Translations under genes and position numbers: made by a program
Assembly (NCBI GenBank): GCA_008501735.1
Contig: QQUF01000021.1
Location: 1-60,379 of the forward strand
From: Calditrichota bacterium
GTDB lineage: Bacteria > CLD3
Reading direction: 5' to 3'
DNA length: 60,379 bases
Notes under the pieces: generated by a model
What the model was told of the DNA's origin: nothing
Databases searched by the model: none
The model's input: the letters and a program-made list of their open reading frames with translations, nothing else
Shown here: positions 50,256-59,932 of the stretch, in pieces
Position numbering within the stretch: the first letter of the stretch is position 1
Layout: each line of letters starts with the position of its first letter

Positions 50256-50431
50256 GTCGGGTTCAAAACAAGAAAAAATTTGGTTAGTCTTTTTAAAAGT
50301 ATGAATCTTTTGTTTCTATAATTTTTACGATTTGTAAAATCTTCAAAAAAATCTAATTTTTATTCGTTTGATTCTACTTTCTTGTTTAAATTAGGCTTCT
50401 CAAAAATTCTAACAAGAGAATGTAATTTTTA

Positions 50432-51703
50432 ATGAAAAATATTTTCCTTTTTACCGTCTTATCTTTTTTCCTAATTCAGAATGAACTTTCTGCAACTTCA
50501 CTTCTTTTACAAAGTGGACTTGGTGAGATAAACTATTCGGCAAACGTTCGTTCCGCTGGAATGGGTGGAACAAGCATTTCTATTTACGATTCTTACAATT
50601 TAAATCGATTCAATCCTGCTTCTTGGACAGGTGCAAAAAATGCGAGATTTTCCGCAGAAGTTATGGGAAAAACTACTTCTGTTTCAGGGAATTCTTCAGG
50701 TTCCTTGAAGTCAGGAACTTTCAACGGTTTGAGTTTTGGTGTTCCAATTAAAAATAGAGTTTTTCTTGGAATCGCTCTTACTCCTTACTCTGATTACGGT
50801 TTTGAAGCAACTGCAACAGGAGCTCAAACAATCTCAATCGGAGATTCAACTGAGATTTACGACTTCACAGAGAAAATCAGTGAAACAGGTGGCTTAAGCA
50901 ACGTTCTTCTGGGAACTGGAGTTAGAGTGAACCAATATTTATCTTTGGGCTTTAAGGCTGATTTTTTAATTGGCAAATTGCGTGAAGAACGAACTGTAAA
51001 TTACGACAGCATTAGTTCTGTTGGAACAATCGCAGACTTTTCAAGGTCAGTTGAAGCAAAGATGAAAGGTTTGAATTTATCTTTCGGTGCTTTGGTTTCA
51101 CCAACAAAAGAACTTTCCGTTGGTTTAACTTACGGACTTGGAAATACAATTGACTACGAAATCGAAAGATTTTTTGATTACGACGAGTACTATAACGAAG
51201 ACGAAAGACCAACACGAATTGACACTCTTGAGCTAAAAATTCCTGCTTCGATTGGAGTTGGAGTTTCCTACAAAGTGTTACCAAGATTGCTTCTCGCAGC
51301 TGAGTACTCAAAACAAAACTGGAACAATTTTAAAATTGTTGGCTCAGAAAATAACTCACAAGTTAGGTACTTAAACAGCCAAAGATTCAAGTTTGGAGGC
51401 GAATTAAGCCACAATCCAAGATACGATGCAAAAATTTGGGATAAGTTCAAATACAGATTTGGCTTTAATTTTGCCAAACTTTACCAAACAGATTTAAAAG
51501 GTAACAGTATTAACGAGTACCTTGTTTCATTAGGTGTTGGATTTCCTTTCATTTACAGTTCAGGCTCAACCCAACTTGATGCGGCTTTTGAATTTGGAAA
51601 AAGAGGAAGCACTTCGAAAAATGAAATTTCAGAGACACTTTATAAATTCACAATCGGAATTACGGGTCTCGAAACTTGGTTCGTAAATCGTAGAAGAAAA
51701 TAA
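50432..51703 (+). CDS. Outer-membrane beta-barrel protein, PorV-like
   Basis: A 423-aa protein with signal peptide (NELSA). The N-terminus SANVRSAGMGGTSISIYDSYNLNRFNPASW matches the start of PorV/FadL-like barrels of Bacteroidota. Many amphipathic strands follow. It may be the OM shuttle of the type IX system or a transporter; there are several such paralogues per genome. 17 bases upstream of the TPR gene, probably co-transcribed. Confidence 0.83.
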   Translation: MKNIFLFTVLSFFLIQNELSATSLLLQSGLGEINYSANVRSAGMGGTSISIYDSYNLNRFNPASWTGAKNARFSAEVMGKTTSVSGNSSGSLKSGTFNGLSFGVPIKNRVFLGIALTPYSDYGFEATATGAQTISIGDSTEIYDFTEKISETGGLSNVLLGTGVRVNQYLSLGFKADFLIGKLREERTVNYDSISSVGTIADFSRSVEAKMKGLNLSFGALVSPTKELSVGLTYGLGNTIDYEIERFFDYDEYYNEDERPTRIDTLELKIPASIGVGVSYKVLPRLLLAAEYSKQNWNNFKIVGSENNSQVRYLNSQRFKFGGELSHNPRYDAKIWDKFKYRFGFNFAKLYQTDLKGNSINEYLVSLGVGFPFIYSSGSTQLDAAFEFGKRGSTSKNEISETLYKFTIGITGLETWFVNRRRK

Positions 51704-51720
51704 AATCAGAGGTTAAAATT

Positions 51721-52998
51721 ATGTTTACCAAAAAACTCAGAATTTCTGCTTTAGCATTAAGCATTATGATTTCCACATTCTCTGTTGCTTTTGGGCAATA
51801 TACAGAATTACAAAAATTACAAAGTTTTGCTAATCAGTACATCAAAAATAAAAACTACGAGACAGCAAAAGAAAAACTTTACACAATGTTTGCACTTGCT
51901 AACAGCGATTCAACCCAAGATAAAACTGGAAAAATTTACCCTTGGATGGTAAAAAAGATGGTTTTCATTTTTGGAACTGTTGAAAGCAATCCTGACAGTG
52001 TCATTCACTACTGTCAAATTGGAATTGATAAATCAGGTAGCGATGATTACCTCTATTCGCAAATGGCTTACTATCTCGGAATTCAAGGTAAAAACAGAGA
52101 AGCTGCAGAAGCGTACACAAAAGCCTTAGAAACTGCTGACCAATCTAAACCTACAAGAATTGCTGATACTTACAGAAGAATCTCAGACATTTACTTTAGT
52201 CTTTACGAAGAAGAAGAAAACCAAGAAGACTTGATGAAGTCAATTGAAACTATTGAAATGGCTTGTGAGCTTGACTCAGAAAACCAAGAATACAAAAATA
52301 TTAGAGACGGAAGAAGAAGCCTTCTTGACCCAACTGAATTAATTGCAAAACTTGAAGAACAACTTGCAACAGAACCTGACAATCTTAAAGCTAAAAAAGA
52401 CATTGTAGGACTTTACAGACAACAAGGTGAAGACGGAAAAGCTAAACCTTACTTAGATGATGTTTTGGAAGCTGAGCCTGAAAATATTCCGATGTTAGAG
52501 TACAGAGCTAAAATTAGTGTAAGTTCAGGAAGCCATTCACAAGCTCTCAAAGATTACAAGAAAATCAATGAAGTAACTCCTGAAAATATTAACTCTGCAA
52601 TTGAAATAGCACGAATCTACAAAGACAACTTAAACAACAACGATCAAGCAAGAAGTTGGGCTTGGAAAGTCGTCAATTCAGGAAAACAAACTCAAAAAGG
52701 TTACTACATTCTTGGTCAAATCTTTGAAGATATTGCACAAAGCTGTGTTGATTCGAAAGGTGGATTTGAAAAACTTGATTTGAATGATAGGCTTGTTTAC
52801 CACATCGCTTACGTTTGTTTTAAAAAAGGCGGCGGAAACGGAAAATCTAAAGCAAACTCACTTAAAGAAATCACTGTTACCAAAAGCCAAAAATTTATGG
52901 ACGGAAAAACAAACTTCCCCAAAACAGCTTGTTATTCTTGGATAAAACCTGATATGCCAGAAGTAAAATGGATGCAAGAAGATTGGGGCAAAATTTAA
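51721..52998 (+). CDS. Periplasmic TPR-repeat protein
   Basis: A 425-aa protein; SD AGAGG-like and signal peptide ending near FGQ. At least seven TPRs cover residues 35-340 (REAAEAYTKALETADQ, KDIVGLYRQQGEDGKAKPYLDDVLEAEPEN). A helical C-domain follows (SQKFMDGKTNFPKTACYSW). An envelope scaffold, probably paired with the barrel encoded upstream. It has its own terminator. Confidence 0.85.
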   Translation: MFTKKLRISALALSIMISTFSVAFGQYTELQKLQSFANQYIKNKNYETAKEKLYTMFALANSDSTQDKTGKIYPWMVKKMVFIFGTVESNPDSVIHYCQIGIDKSGSDDYLYSQMAYYLGIQGKNREAAEAYTKALETADQSKPTRIADTYRRISDIYFSLYEEEENQEDLMKSIETIEMACELDSENQEYKNIRDGRRSLLDPTELIAKLEEQLATEPDNLKAKKDIVGLYRQQGEDGKAKPYLDDVLEAEPENIPMLEYRAKISVSSGSHSQALKDYKKINEVTPENINSAIEIARIYKDNLNNNDQARSWAWKVVNSGKQTQKGYYILGQIFEDIAQSCVDSKGGFEKLDLNDRLVYHIAYVCFKKGGGNGKSKANSLKEITVTKSQKFMDGKTNFPKTACYSWIKPDMPEVKWMQEDWGKI

Positions 52999-53019
52999 GA
53001 AGAATAATTTTTTAGACTT

Positions 53020-53050
53020 AAGGCAGTTCAACTAATGAACTGCCTTTTTT
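53020..53050 (+). terminator. Intrinsic terminator after the TPR gene
   Basis: AAGGCAGTTCA (53020-53030) pairs perfectly with TGAACTGCCTT (53036-53046) around ACTAA, then T run. Confidence 0.92.
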
Positions 53051-53065
53051 GTTTTTAAGAATTTT

Positions 53066-54025
53066 ATGGAAAAAGAAAAAACAATCTCATTCCAAATTAA
53101 CAAATTCGCCGAAACTCAAAACTTTCGCGATTTTCTTGTCTCGAAGTACAGAGCTTTCAAGAAAGTTTCTGTTGAGCAAGTCTTTGCAGAAAAAAGGTTT
53201 GAAATTAACGGTAAACTCGCTAACGAAAAGACGGTTGTAACTTCTGGCGACATTTTGACTTTTAGGCATTCATCAAAATTTGAGCTTTCACCAGAACCTG
53301 AATTCAGAGTGATTTTTGAAGACGAAAATATTCTCGTAATTTCCAAAGACAACTGTGTTCCCGTTACGCCGATTTCTTTTGTTTACTTTAACTCACTTGT
53401 GATTTTCCTTCGCGAAGAATTTCAAAACCCTGAACTTTCTCCAGTCAACAGACTTGACATCGAAACGACAGGAGTTATGATTTTTTCAAAAAAAAAGAAT
53501 TTCACAAAACGACTCACAAAAATTTTCGAGAAAAGAAAAATCTATAAAGAATACTTTTGTGTAGTTTTTGGAAAAGCCAATTTTTCTGAAAAATTAGTCA
53601 AAGGCGAACTTGTCAGAGATTCAGAAAGCAAGATTTTTACGAAGTTCAAATTACTTGAAAATGAAACTCCAAACTCTGAAACAAACTTTACTCTACTCAA
53701 CTCTGAGGAAAAACCTAAAGCTCAAAAAATATTTCAATTCTACGAAGAGGGAAATTTTTCCTACCTAAAAGCAATTCCTAAAACAGGCAAGACTAACCAA
53801 ATTCGGATTCACTCAAGTTCTCTTAGTTTACCGATTGTTGGCGACAAAAAGTATTTTCCTGACGAAAAAGTTTACCTTGATTGGTTTGAGAATGATTTTA
53901 CAGAAGAAGTCCAAAGCAAACTTTTGACCAAAAGACAACTTCTTCACTGTTACAAGAATGAATTTGTTCACCCAATTACAAAAGAATTAATTTCGTGTAC
54001 CTCAGAGCCAAAAGAAAATTCTTAG
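53066..54025 (+). CDS. RluA-family pseudouridine synthase
   Basis: A 319-aa protein. An N-terminal S4-like region (EQVFAEKRFEINGKLANEKTVV) precedes the catalytic domain, where SPVNRLDIETTGVMIF holds the catalytic Asp of the RLD motif. ISKDNCVPVTP and KTGKTNQIRIHSSSLSLPIVGDKKY are conserved. It isomerises uridines in rRNA or tRNA. The exact target is unknown. Confidence 0.9.
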   Translation: MEKEKTISFQINKFAETQNFRDFLVSKYRAFKKVSVEQVFAEKRFEINGKLANEKTVVTSGDILTFRHSSKFELSPEPEFRVIFEDENILVISKDNCVPVTPISFVYFNSLVIFLREEFQNPELSPVNRLDIETTGVMIFSKKKNFTKRLTKIFEKRKIYKEYFCVVFGKANFSEKLVKGELVRDSESKIFTKFKLLENETPNSETNFTLLNSEEKPKAQKIFQFYEEGNFSYLKAIPKTGKTNQIRIHSSSLSLPIVGDKKYFPDEKVYLDWFENDFTEEVQSKLLTKRQLLHCYKNEFVHPITKELISCTSEPKENS

Positions 54026-54080
54026 GAACTATTCTCAACTCTTCTTAAATTTCACAAAATTTTCAGAAAAGGTAAAAATA

Positions 54081-54296
54081 ATGTTTGTAGTAATTCTCAG
54101 AATAATGATTCTTTTCCCAATTTTATTTTATTTCACACCTGCTTTCGACATCATTAACCAAGAACTTGATTTTGTCTGGAAAATTTTTCTTTACGGATTC
54201 TTAATCCTCTTTGAACTTTGGGCAATAATCGTAATCGTTAGAGACACACAACTTCGTAAGCAATTCAAAGCAGAGCAAAATGCCGAAGAAGATTAA
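54081..54296 (+). CDS. Small two-TM membrane protein
   Basis: A 71-aa protein with two TM segments (about 4-22 and 33-53) and a charged tail. SD AAAGG precedes the ATG. Its last 17 bases overlap the start of the reductase gene, so the two are translationally coupled. No family is recognised. Confidence 0.7.
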   Translation: MFVVILRIMILFPILFYFTPAFDIINQELDFVWKIFLYGFLILFELWAIIVIVRDTQLRKQFKAEQNAEED

Positions 54297-55356
54297 GATT
54301 GCCGGAGCTGGACTTTCAGGTTTAACCGCTGGAATGGTTCTTGCAAAAGAAGGGCGAGAAGTCGAAATCCACGAGCTCACAAATTCAATCGGAAACAGAT
54401 TCGGCGACGATTTTCAAGGACTCGAAAACTGGACCAAAAAAATTGACGTAATCGAACAATTCCAATCTCTCGGAATCCCAACAGATTTTGAATTTTTTCC
54501 CACAAAAGAACTTTCGGTAATTTCACCAAAGGGAAAAATTTATTCCTTTTCTTCAAGACGAAATTTCTACTACTTAATCAGACGCGGAAAACAAAACGGA
54601 AGACTTGACAGCACATTTTTTGAAAAAGCAAAAAACTTTGGTGCAAAAGTGATTTTTAATTCAAAATTGCCGTCTAACGAAATGGACATTGACGCAACAG
54701 GTCCGAAAGTAACAAGTGCAATGGCTTTCGGTTTCACTTTTAAAACAGACAAAAAATCGCGAAATTTTATGATTCTTGACAACGATTTAGCTCCGAAAGG
54801 TTACGCTTACTGTTTGACTCGCGAAGGTTGGGGAACAGTCGCAACCGCTTTTTACGGAAATTACCAAAAAGGCAAAATTTACCTTGAAAAGACTTTGCAG
54901 AGATTTAAAGAAATTCTTGGTTTGCCTCACGAAGAATTGCATTACTTTGCTTGTCGTGGAAGTTACTTTCCAACACAAACTTTGAAGCGAAACAAAACTT
55001 TGCTCGTTGGCGAAAGTGGAGGTTTGCAAGACTACCTTTTGGGTTTTGGACTTCGTTACGCAATTCTTTCGGGTTACTTTGCTGCTCAAAGCATTTTGCA
55101 AAACAAAGACTTTGATAAACTTTGGAAACGCGAATTTCAGAAACCTTTGAATGCTTCTTTAGTAAATAGATTTGCTTTTGAAAAATTTAGGAATGAAGAT
55201 TTTGAAAAGGTTTTGCCAAACATCGGAAGCGAAGAAAGTTTGCACAAATTTTTAACAAAAGTTTACAACTTGGGTTTAGCAACAAGTTTTGCTTTCCCGA
55301 TAATTAAATGGAAACTAAAAGACAGATTTACAAAATTTGAACAAGATTTAATTTAG
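54280..55356 (+). CDS. FAD-dependent reductase, geranylgeranyl-reductase-like
   Basis: A 358-aa flavoprotein. IAGAGLSGLTAGMVLAKEG is the FAD dinucleotide loop; LLVGESGGLQDYLLGFGLRYAI is the C-terminal FAD/substrate motif (the GD motif appears as GESGG). Members reduce isoprenoid double bonds or oxidise aromatic substrates. The specific reaction is not visible. It lies between a small membrane protein and a TolQ-like gene. Confidence 0.8.
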   Translation: MPKKIKIAGAGLSGLTAGMVLAKEGREVEIHELTNSIGNRFGDDFQGLENWTKKIDVIEQFQSLGIPTDFEFFPTKELSVISPKGKIYSFSSRRNFYYLIRRGKQNGRLDSTFFEKAKNFGAKVIFNSKLPSNEMDIDATGPKVTSAMAFGFTFKTDKKSRNFMILDNDLAPKGYAYCLTREGWGTVATAFYGNYQKGKIYLEKTLQRFKEILGLPHEELHYFACRGSYFPTQTLKRNKTLLVGESGGLQDYLLGFGLRYAILSGYFAAQSILQNKDFDKLWKREFQKPLNASLVNRFAFEKFRNEDFEKVLPNIGSEESLHKFLTKVYNLGLATSFAFPIIKWKLKDRFTKFEQDLI

Positions 55357-55363
55357 GAACTTG

Positions 55364-55975
55364 ATGGAAACAATTCAGGAACTTTTCAGACAAGGCGGAA
55401 TAATGATGTATCCGCTACTTTTTTCTTCGATTTTAGCTTTGGCTGTTTCGATTGAAAAATTTCTCACACTCAAAACATCAAAAATAATCGACCCGAAAAT
55501 TCTTTCAGTTTTAGATGCAATAAAATCAAACGAAGACATTAATGTTGCCAAAAATGTTTGTAAGTCAAACTTAGGCGTTTTTTCAAACATTGTTTTAGTA
55601 GCTTTGGAATATAGGGAAGAATCTCAAGAACAAATCCGCCAAATCCTCAACGACCAAGGAAGGCAAGAAGTTCGCGTTCTTGAGTCAAGACTTGGAATTT
55701 TAGAAACAATTTCGGGAATTGCTCCACTTCTTGGACTTCTCGGAACAGTTCTTGGAATGATTCAAGTTTTTAAAGTGATTGCTGAAAAAGGCTTGGGAAA
55801 TCCAGCTTTGCTTTCAGGAGGAATTTCTGAGGCTTTAGTAACAACAGCCGTTGGACTTGTAATTGGAATTTTGGCTCTAATTTCCTTCAACTACTTCGAC
55901 AACAAAGCAAATTCAATAATTCTCGACATCGAAAAATACTCAACTGAACTGGTTTTAAAACTCTCGAAACTCTAA
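55364..55975 (+). CDS. MotA/TolQ/ExbB-type proton-channel protein
   Basis: A 203-aa protein; ATG 55364 is preferred over TTG 55361 as AGGA sits 5 bases upstream. Three TM segments: about 16-36, 110-135 and 150-175, with SGIAPLLGLLGTVLGMIQVFK the TM2 signature. It would use the proton gradient with an ExbD/TolR partner to energise an outer-membrane process. No ExbD/TolR gene follows; the next gene is convergent. Confidence 0.9.
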   Translation: METIQELFRQGGIMMYPLLFSSILALAVSIEKFLTLKTSKIIDPKILSVLDAIKSNEDINVAKNVCKSNLGVFSNIVLVALEYREESQEQIRQILNDQGRQEVRVLESRLGILETISGIAPLLGLLGTVLGMIQVFKVIAEKGLGNPALLSGGISEALVTTAVGLVIGILALISFNYFDNKANSIILDIEKYSTELVLKLSKL

Positions 55976-55983
55976 GGGAGAAA

Positions 55984-56046
55984 GGAGTCAGGAGTCAGAA
56001 TGAAAATTTCACAAGCGAAATTTCTATTCGTCATTATTCATTAATC
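55984..56046. repeat. Heptamer repeats flanking a hairpin between convergent genes
   Basis: GGAGTCA occurs twice (55984-55997); ATTCGTC, ATTATTC, ATTAATC follow at 56026-56046, again in 7-base steps. Between them GAATGAAAATTTC pairs with GAAATTTCTATTC around ACAAGC, with one mismatch and one wobble. The last copies overlap the stop codon of the WYL gene. Confidence 0.65.
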
Positions 56047-57000
56047 ATTAGACTTGTAGAGTTCGCAAATTGCTTTGGCTCTTTCAAAAATTTCATCTTG
56101 AAGCGATTTTGGTTCTAAAATCTTAATTCTATCTCCGTAAGAAATTACCCAATATTTCAAAAGTTCCGTGTTTGGAACTAAGTAAGTGAAGACAAATCCG
56201 TCTTTCATTTCCTCGTCGCGAAAATACCCGTAACGGAATCTGATTCGTACTTCATCTGCTGTGTCTTTCCTGACCAAAAGTTTAACCTCAGTTGAATTAA
56301 GTCTGTCCAAATTTTGAAGTTCCTTAACGTACCTGCTTGGAATAAATTTTTCACGAGGTTTAAAAGAATGACCTGTAAGTAAAAGTGTTTTAATTCTGTC
56401 CATTCGGAAATCACGAAAATCCTTTCGGGTTTGACAGTAAGCAATTAAATGCCAAGCTCCTCCATAATAGACAATTCCTGAAGGTTCGATGTAACGCTTT
56501 GAAAGTATATCGCGAGATTGGGTGTAGTATTCGATTTGCAAAACTTTGTTGTTAGCTATTCCTTCTTGAACGTCTGAATGCACTTTATTGTCGTATTTTC
56601 TGTCAACTCCGATTCCGATTGCGAGATGTGTAGCAGTTCTGATTTTTTCGATGTAGTCTTTGGTTTCTTCGGGTAAAACTGAACGGATTTTTGCGTGTGC
56701 GGAAATTATCGGCTTGTGTAAAGAAGGGTCAGTTGCTTTCATCGCAAATTCTCCACCAAGGAAAAGTGCCGAAGCTTCTTCCGTTGTAAACATCAAAGGT
56801 GGCAAGTGATAACCTTCGATTAAACTGTAACCTTCTCCAGAATTTGAGACAATCGGAACTCCAGCTTCGTCAAGAGTTTGAATGTCTCTGTAAATCGTTC
56901 TGACACTTACGTCAAAGTAGTCTGCGATTTCGTGGGCTGAGATTGTTTTTTTGCTCTGAAGCAATAAAATTGTACCCATTAACCTGTCAATTTTATGCAT
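56041..57000 (-). CDS. WYL-domain transcriptional regulator (YafY type)
   Basis: A 319-aa protein. An HTH_11 domain at residues 1-60 (ISAHEIADYFDVSVRTIYRDIQTLDEAGVPI) is followed by a WYL domain (about 140-220) and a C-terminal WCX region. WYL domains bind nucleotides or nucleic acid, and members often respond to DNA damage. The target is unknown. It is divergent from the O-antigen-ligase-like gene over a 194-bp AT-rich gap with no gene. Confidence 0.92.
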   Translation of the reverse strand: MHKIDRLMGTILLLQSKKTISAHEIADYFDVSVRTIYRDIQTLDEAGVPIVSNSGEGYSLIEGYHLPPLMFTTEEASALFLGGEFAMKATDPSLHKPIISAHAKIRSVLPEETKDYIEKIRTATHLAIGIGVDRKYDNKVHSDVQEGIANNKVLQIEYYTQSRDILSKRYIEPSGIVYYGGAWHLIAYCQTRKDFRDFRMDRIKTLLLTGHSFKPREKFIPSRYVKELQNLDRLNSTEVKLLVRKDTADEVRIRFRYGYFRDEEMKDGFVFTYLVPNTELLKYWVISYGDRIKILEPKSLQDEIFERAKAICELYKSND

Positions 57001-57194
57001 TTCTGACTCTTGATTTTTTCTAAGATACTTAAAGTAATTTTGTCTTAAGGTTTGCTAAAGTTCCTAATTTAAAAATACTTAATCAAAATACAACGCAATT
57101 AATTCATTTGAGCTATTAAGAAAATCCATTTTTTTATACAGAATAAATTGTTAGATTTGAACTTCATTAGATTTTTAATAAGGTAGCAATAGTT

Positions 57195-58637
57195 TTGGAT
57201 AGACTTTCACGAGTAGATGGAAATCAATCAATTCAGCCGATGCACATCTTTTTAGTTGTCGTACTTTTGTCGGTTGTCTTTGGACTCCTTTTTATAATCC
57301 TTAAATTCGATACCACAATTGTAATAGCCGTAGCAATCGGTATTGCAATCGTTGTATTCTCATTTGTAGAGCCTAAATACGCTATTTTTATTTTGATTTT
57401 TTCGATGCTTTTGTCGCCTGAATACGGACAAAGGTCAACGGAAGGAAGTGGTGCGACTTTACGCCTTGAAGATTTCTTCCTTTCCATTATCACGTTCATT
57501 TGGTTCCTAAAAATGGCACTCAAAAAAGATTTAGGGCTAATTCTCAAAACGAATCTTAATGGTCCTATTTTCATTTATATTGCGATGTGTTGTCTTTCCA
57601 CTCTTTGGGGAATGATTGGAGGAAGAGTAAACCCCACAACAGGAACTCTGCACGTAATTAAGTACTTACAGTACTACGTTATGTTTTTTATGATTATCAA
57701 TAACATTGACTCCAAGCAGACTTTGCGGCAATTTATGACAGTGATGTTTATTACAGCTTTCATTGTTGCAATAGTTGCACTTGCCCAAATCCCTGGCGGA
57801 GAGAGAATTTCAGCTCCTTTTGAAGGAAGCGAAGGTGGAGAACCAAACACTCTTGGAGGTTATTTGACGCTAATGCTTGGACCTGCGATTGCACTTTTCC
57901 TTTTCTCTCCAAATGCTTTATTTCGAGCAATTTTTGCAGGATTATCAGGTTTACTAATGATTCCTTTGCTTTACAGTCAATCTCGTTCTTCTTGGGTTGC
58001 TTTTGGAGTAATGTATCTTGTAATGCTTATCGTTTCAACTCGAAGGTCTGTTCTTTTTGTTGGCTTAATTGCTGGAATAGTAATTTTGCCTTTAATTGCA
58101 CCTTCAAGCGTAATTGACAGATTCCAATACACTTTTAGTGGTCAAGAAGAAACTCTTGATGTTGAAAGAGCTCAGTTAGGAGAGCTAACTTTAGATGCTT
58201 CGACTTCAGAAAGATTTGACGCTTGGAAAAGAGTTTGGAATGACCTTCCGAAACACCCGTTCATTGGCTTTGGAATTACAGGTTGGAAATTTTTAGATGC
58301 CCAGTACGCAAAAGTAATAATTGAAACAGGAGTTTTCGGACTGATATTTTTCCTGTATTTAAAGTTTGTAGTTCTCAAAAACCTTTGGTCTGTTTATAGA
58401 CGTGATGACTACGAAGATTGGATTTTTAGAGGACTTTCTCTTGGAGCATTTTGTGCGACTTTTGGAATGTTAGCACACGCATTTGGTGCGAATACTTTTA
58501 TCATTGTAAGAATTATGGAACCGTTTTGGCTTCTTGTTGGAATGGTAATGATGGTACCTGAAATGATTTCTTCTGATAAAGTAATTATCGAAAAATACAA
58601 ACCTGTTGGTTTTACAAAAACAAGCGAACTAACTTAA
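57195..58637 (+). CDS. O-antigen ligase/polymerase-like membrane protein
   Basis: A 480-aa protein; TTG start with AAGG upstream. About 11-12 TM helices, with a large periplasmic loop (about 290-350) before PFIGFGITGWKF, the Wzy/WaaL-like motif. YSQSRSSWVAFGVMYL is also typical. It would polymerise or ligate a polysaccharide at the outer face of the inner membrane. Which of the two is not known. Confidence 0.87.
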   Translation: MDRLSRVDGNQSIQPMHIFLVVVLLSVVFGLLFIILKFDTTIVIAVAIGIAIVVFSFVEPKYAIFILIFSMLLSPEYGQRSTEGSGATLRLEDFFLSIITFIWFLKMALKKDLGLILKTNLNGPIFIYIAMCCLSTLWGMIGGRVNPTTGTLHVIKYLQYYVMFFMIINNIDSKQTLRQFMTVMFITAFIVAIVALAQIPGGERISAPFEGSEGGEPNTLGGYLTLMLGPAIALFLFSPNALFRAIFAGLSGLLMIPLLYSQSRSSWVAFGVMYLVMLIVSTRRSVLFVGLIAGIVILPLIAPSSVIDRFQYTFSGQEETLDVERAQLGELTLDASTSERFDAWKRVWNDLPKHPFIGFGITGWKFLDAQYAKVIIETGVFGLIFFLYLKFVVLKNLWSVYRRDDYEDWIFRGLSLGAFCATFGMLAHAFGANTFIIVRIMEPFWLLVGMVMMVPEMISSDKVIIEKYKPVGFTKTSELT

Positions 58638-58645
58638 GGAATGGA

Positions 58646-59326
58646 ATGAAATTATCTGAAAAACTACTTTGGGGAACTACTTCGATTTTAATGTTTATTT
58701 CTATCTACCTTGTTTTTGTTTACGCTCCAGTGGAAAAATCAATGGGAATTGTTCAAAAGATATTTTATTTCCACGTTTCATCTGCTTGGATTGGCGGTTT
58801 AGCTTTTTTTGTGGTTTTTGTTTGTAGTATTTGGGGTTTGATAAAACAAAATAGAACTTCTGATATTTTAGCTCAAGGCTCAGCAGAAATAGGGTTACTT
58901 TTTACAACAATTGTTTTGATTACAGGTCCAATTTGGGCAAAACCTGTTTGGTTAACTTGGTGGGTTTGGGATGCAAGATTAACTTTAACTTTAGTAGTTT
59001 GGTTAATTTATTTGGGTTACGTAATGCTTCGTTATTACCTTCCAAACAATGCTTCAAAATCGAACCTTCTTTCAGTTGTTGCAATTATCGGCTTTATAGC
59101 AATTCCTATAAATTATATGGCAATTCGTTGGTGGAGAACACAACATCCTTCTCCTGTCATTGGTGGAGGAGAAAACTCAGGACTTTCACCTGAAATGCGA
59201 ACAGTATTTTTTACTTGTTTGTTCACTTTCACCTCGCTCTACCTTTTATTACTCAACCGAAGAATGGTAATTGAGAAAACAAAAGATGAGGTTGATTATC
59301 TTTTCAAACTATTAAACTCAAGATAA
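58646..59326 (+). CDS. ccmC: Haem exporter protein CcmC
   Basis: A 226-aa, six-TM protein of the CcmC/CcsA family. The tryptophan-rich motif is WAKPVWLTWWVWDARLT, and FYFHVSSAW plus TQHPSPV hold the haem-axial histidines. It loads haem for cytochrome c maturation, in line with the dihaem cytochrome in the window. 8 bases after the previous gene. Other ccm genes are not visible here. Confidence 0.93.
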   Translation: MKLSEKLLWGTTSILMFISIYLVFVYAPVEKSMGIVQKIFYFHVSSAWIGGLAFFVVFVCSIWGLIKQNRTSDILAQGSAEIGLLFTTIVLITGPIWAKPVWLTWWVWDARLTLTLVVWLIYLGYVMLRYYLPNNASKSNLLSVVAIIGFIAIPINYMAIRWWRTQHPSPVIGGGENSGLSPEMRTVFFTCLFTFTSLYLLLLNRRMVIEKTKDEVDYLFKLLNSR

Positions 59327-59340
59327 TTTGTGGGAATAAA

Positions 59341-59898
59341 GTGAAAAAAATAGCTACTCTTTGCTTACTAATTTTTGCTTTTTTTTCTGAATCCAAAGCA
59401 CAAGAGCTTGGTTTTGGATTCGGTTGGGTAAACTTAGGTGAACCTCAAAAAGAAATTGCCGAAGGAGAGGAAAAACCAAAAGAAATTGGACCAGGTTTTG
59501 GTTTCCGTGGTTATTACACTCGCCCGATTACAGATTTTCTCTCATTCAGACCTGAATTTGCTTACAACTTTCAAGATAATATTTTAGTTGATTACGAAGT
59601 TCTTACTCTTTCTTCAAATTTTCTTTTTACCTACGGAAGTTTTGATTTCAAAGTTTATGCTGGAGGCGGAATCGGTTACGATTGGGTTCGAGAAAAACAA
59701 GTTTTTGAAAGGAAAAAAACCGATGGTCATTATAATTGGGATATTGTTGCAGGTTTTCAATTTCCTTTTTTACCACAACTTCAATTTTTCCTTGAGCCAC
59801 GTTATACACAAGTTTTAGGCAAAGTAAAGATAGATGAAGAATTTATCCCTGGAATGAACAAAGTTGAGATTTACGGTGGATTTATGATTGGACTTTAA
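59341..59898 (+). CDS. Outer-membrane beta-barrel protein (tandem copy 1)
   Basis: A 185-aa protein, GTG start 14 bases after ccmC. Signal peptide ends at SKAQ. Alternating strands with GFGWVNLGEP, GFGFRGYYTRPI and VYAGGGIGYDW point to an 8-stranded barrel. Clearly paralogous to the next gene. No function assigned. Confidence 0.82.
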   Translation: MKKIATLCLLIFAFFSESKAQELGFGFGWVNLGEPQKEIAEGEEKPKEIGPGFGFRGYYTRPITDFLSFRPEFAYNFQDNILVDYEVLTLSSNFLFTYGSFDFKVYAGGGIGYDWVREKQVFERKKTDGHYNWDIVAGFQFPFLPQLQFFLEPRYTQVLGKVKIDEEFIPGMNKVEIYGGFMIGL

Positions 59899-59932
59899 TT
59901 TTTTAATAATTCAAAATTTGGAGATTACAAAA

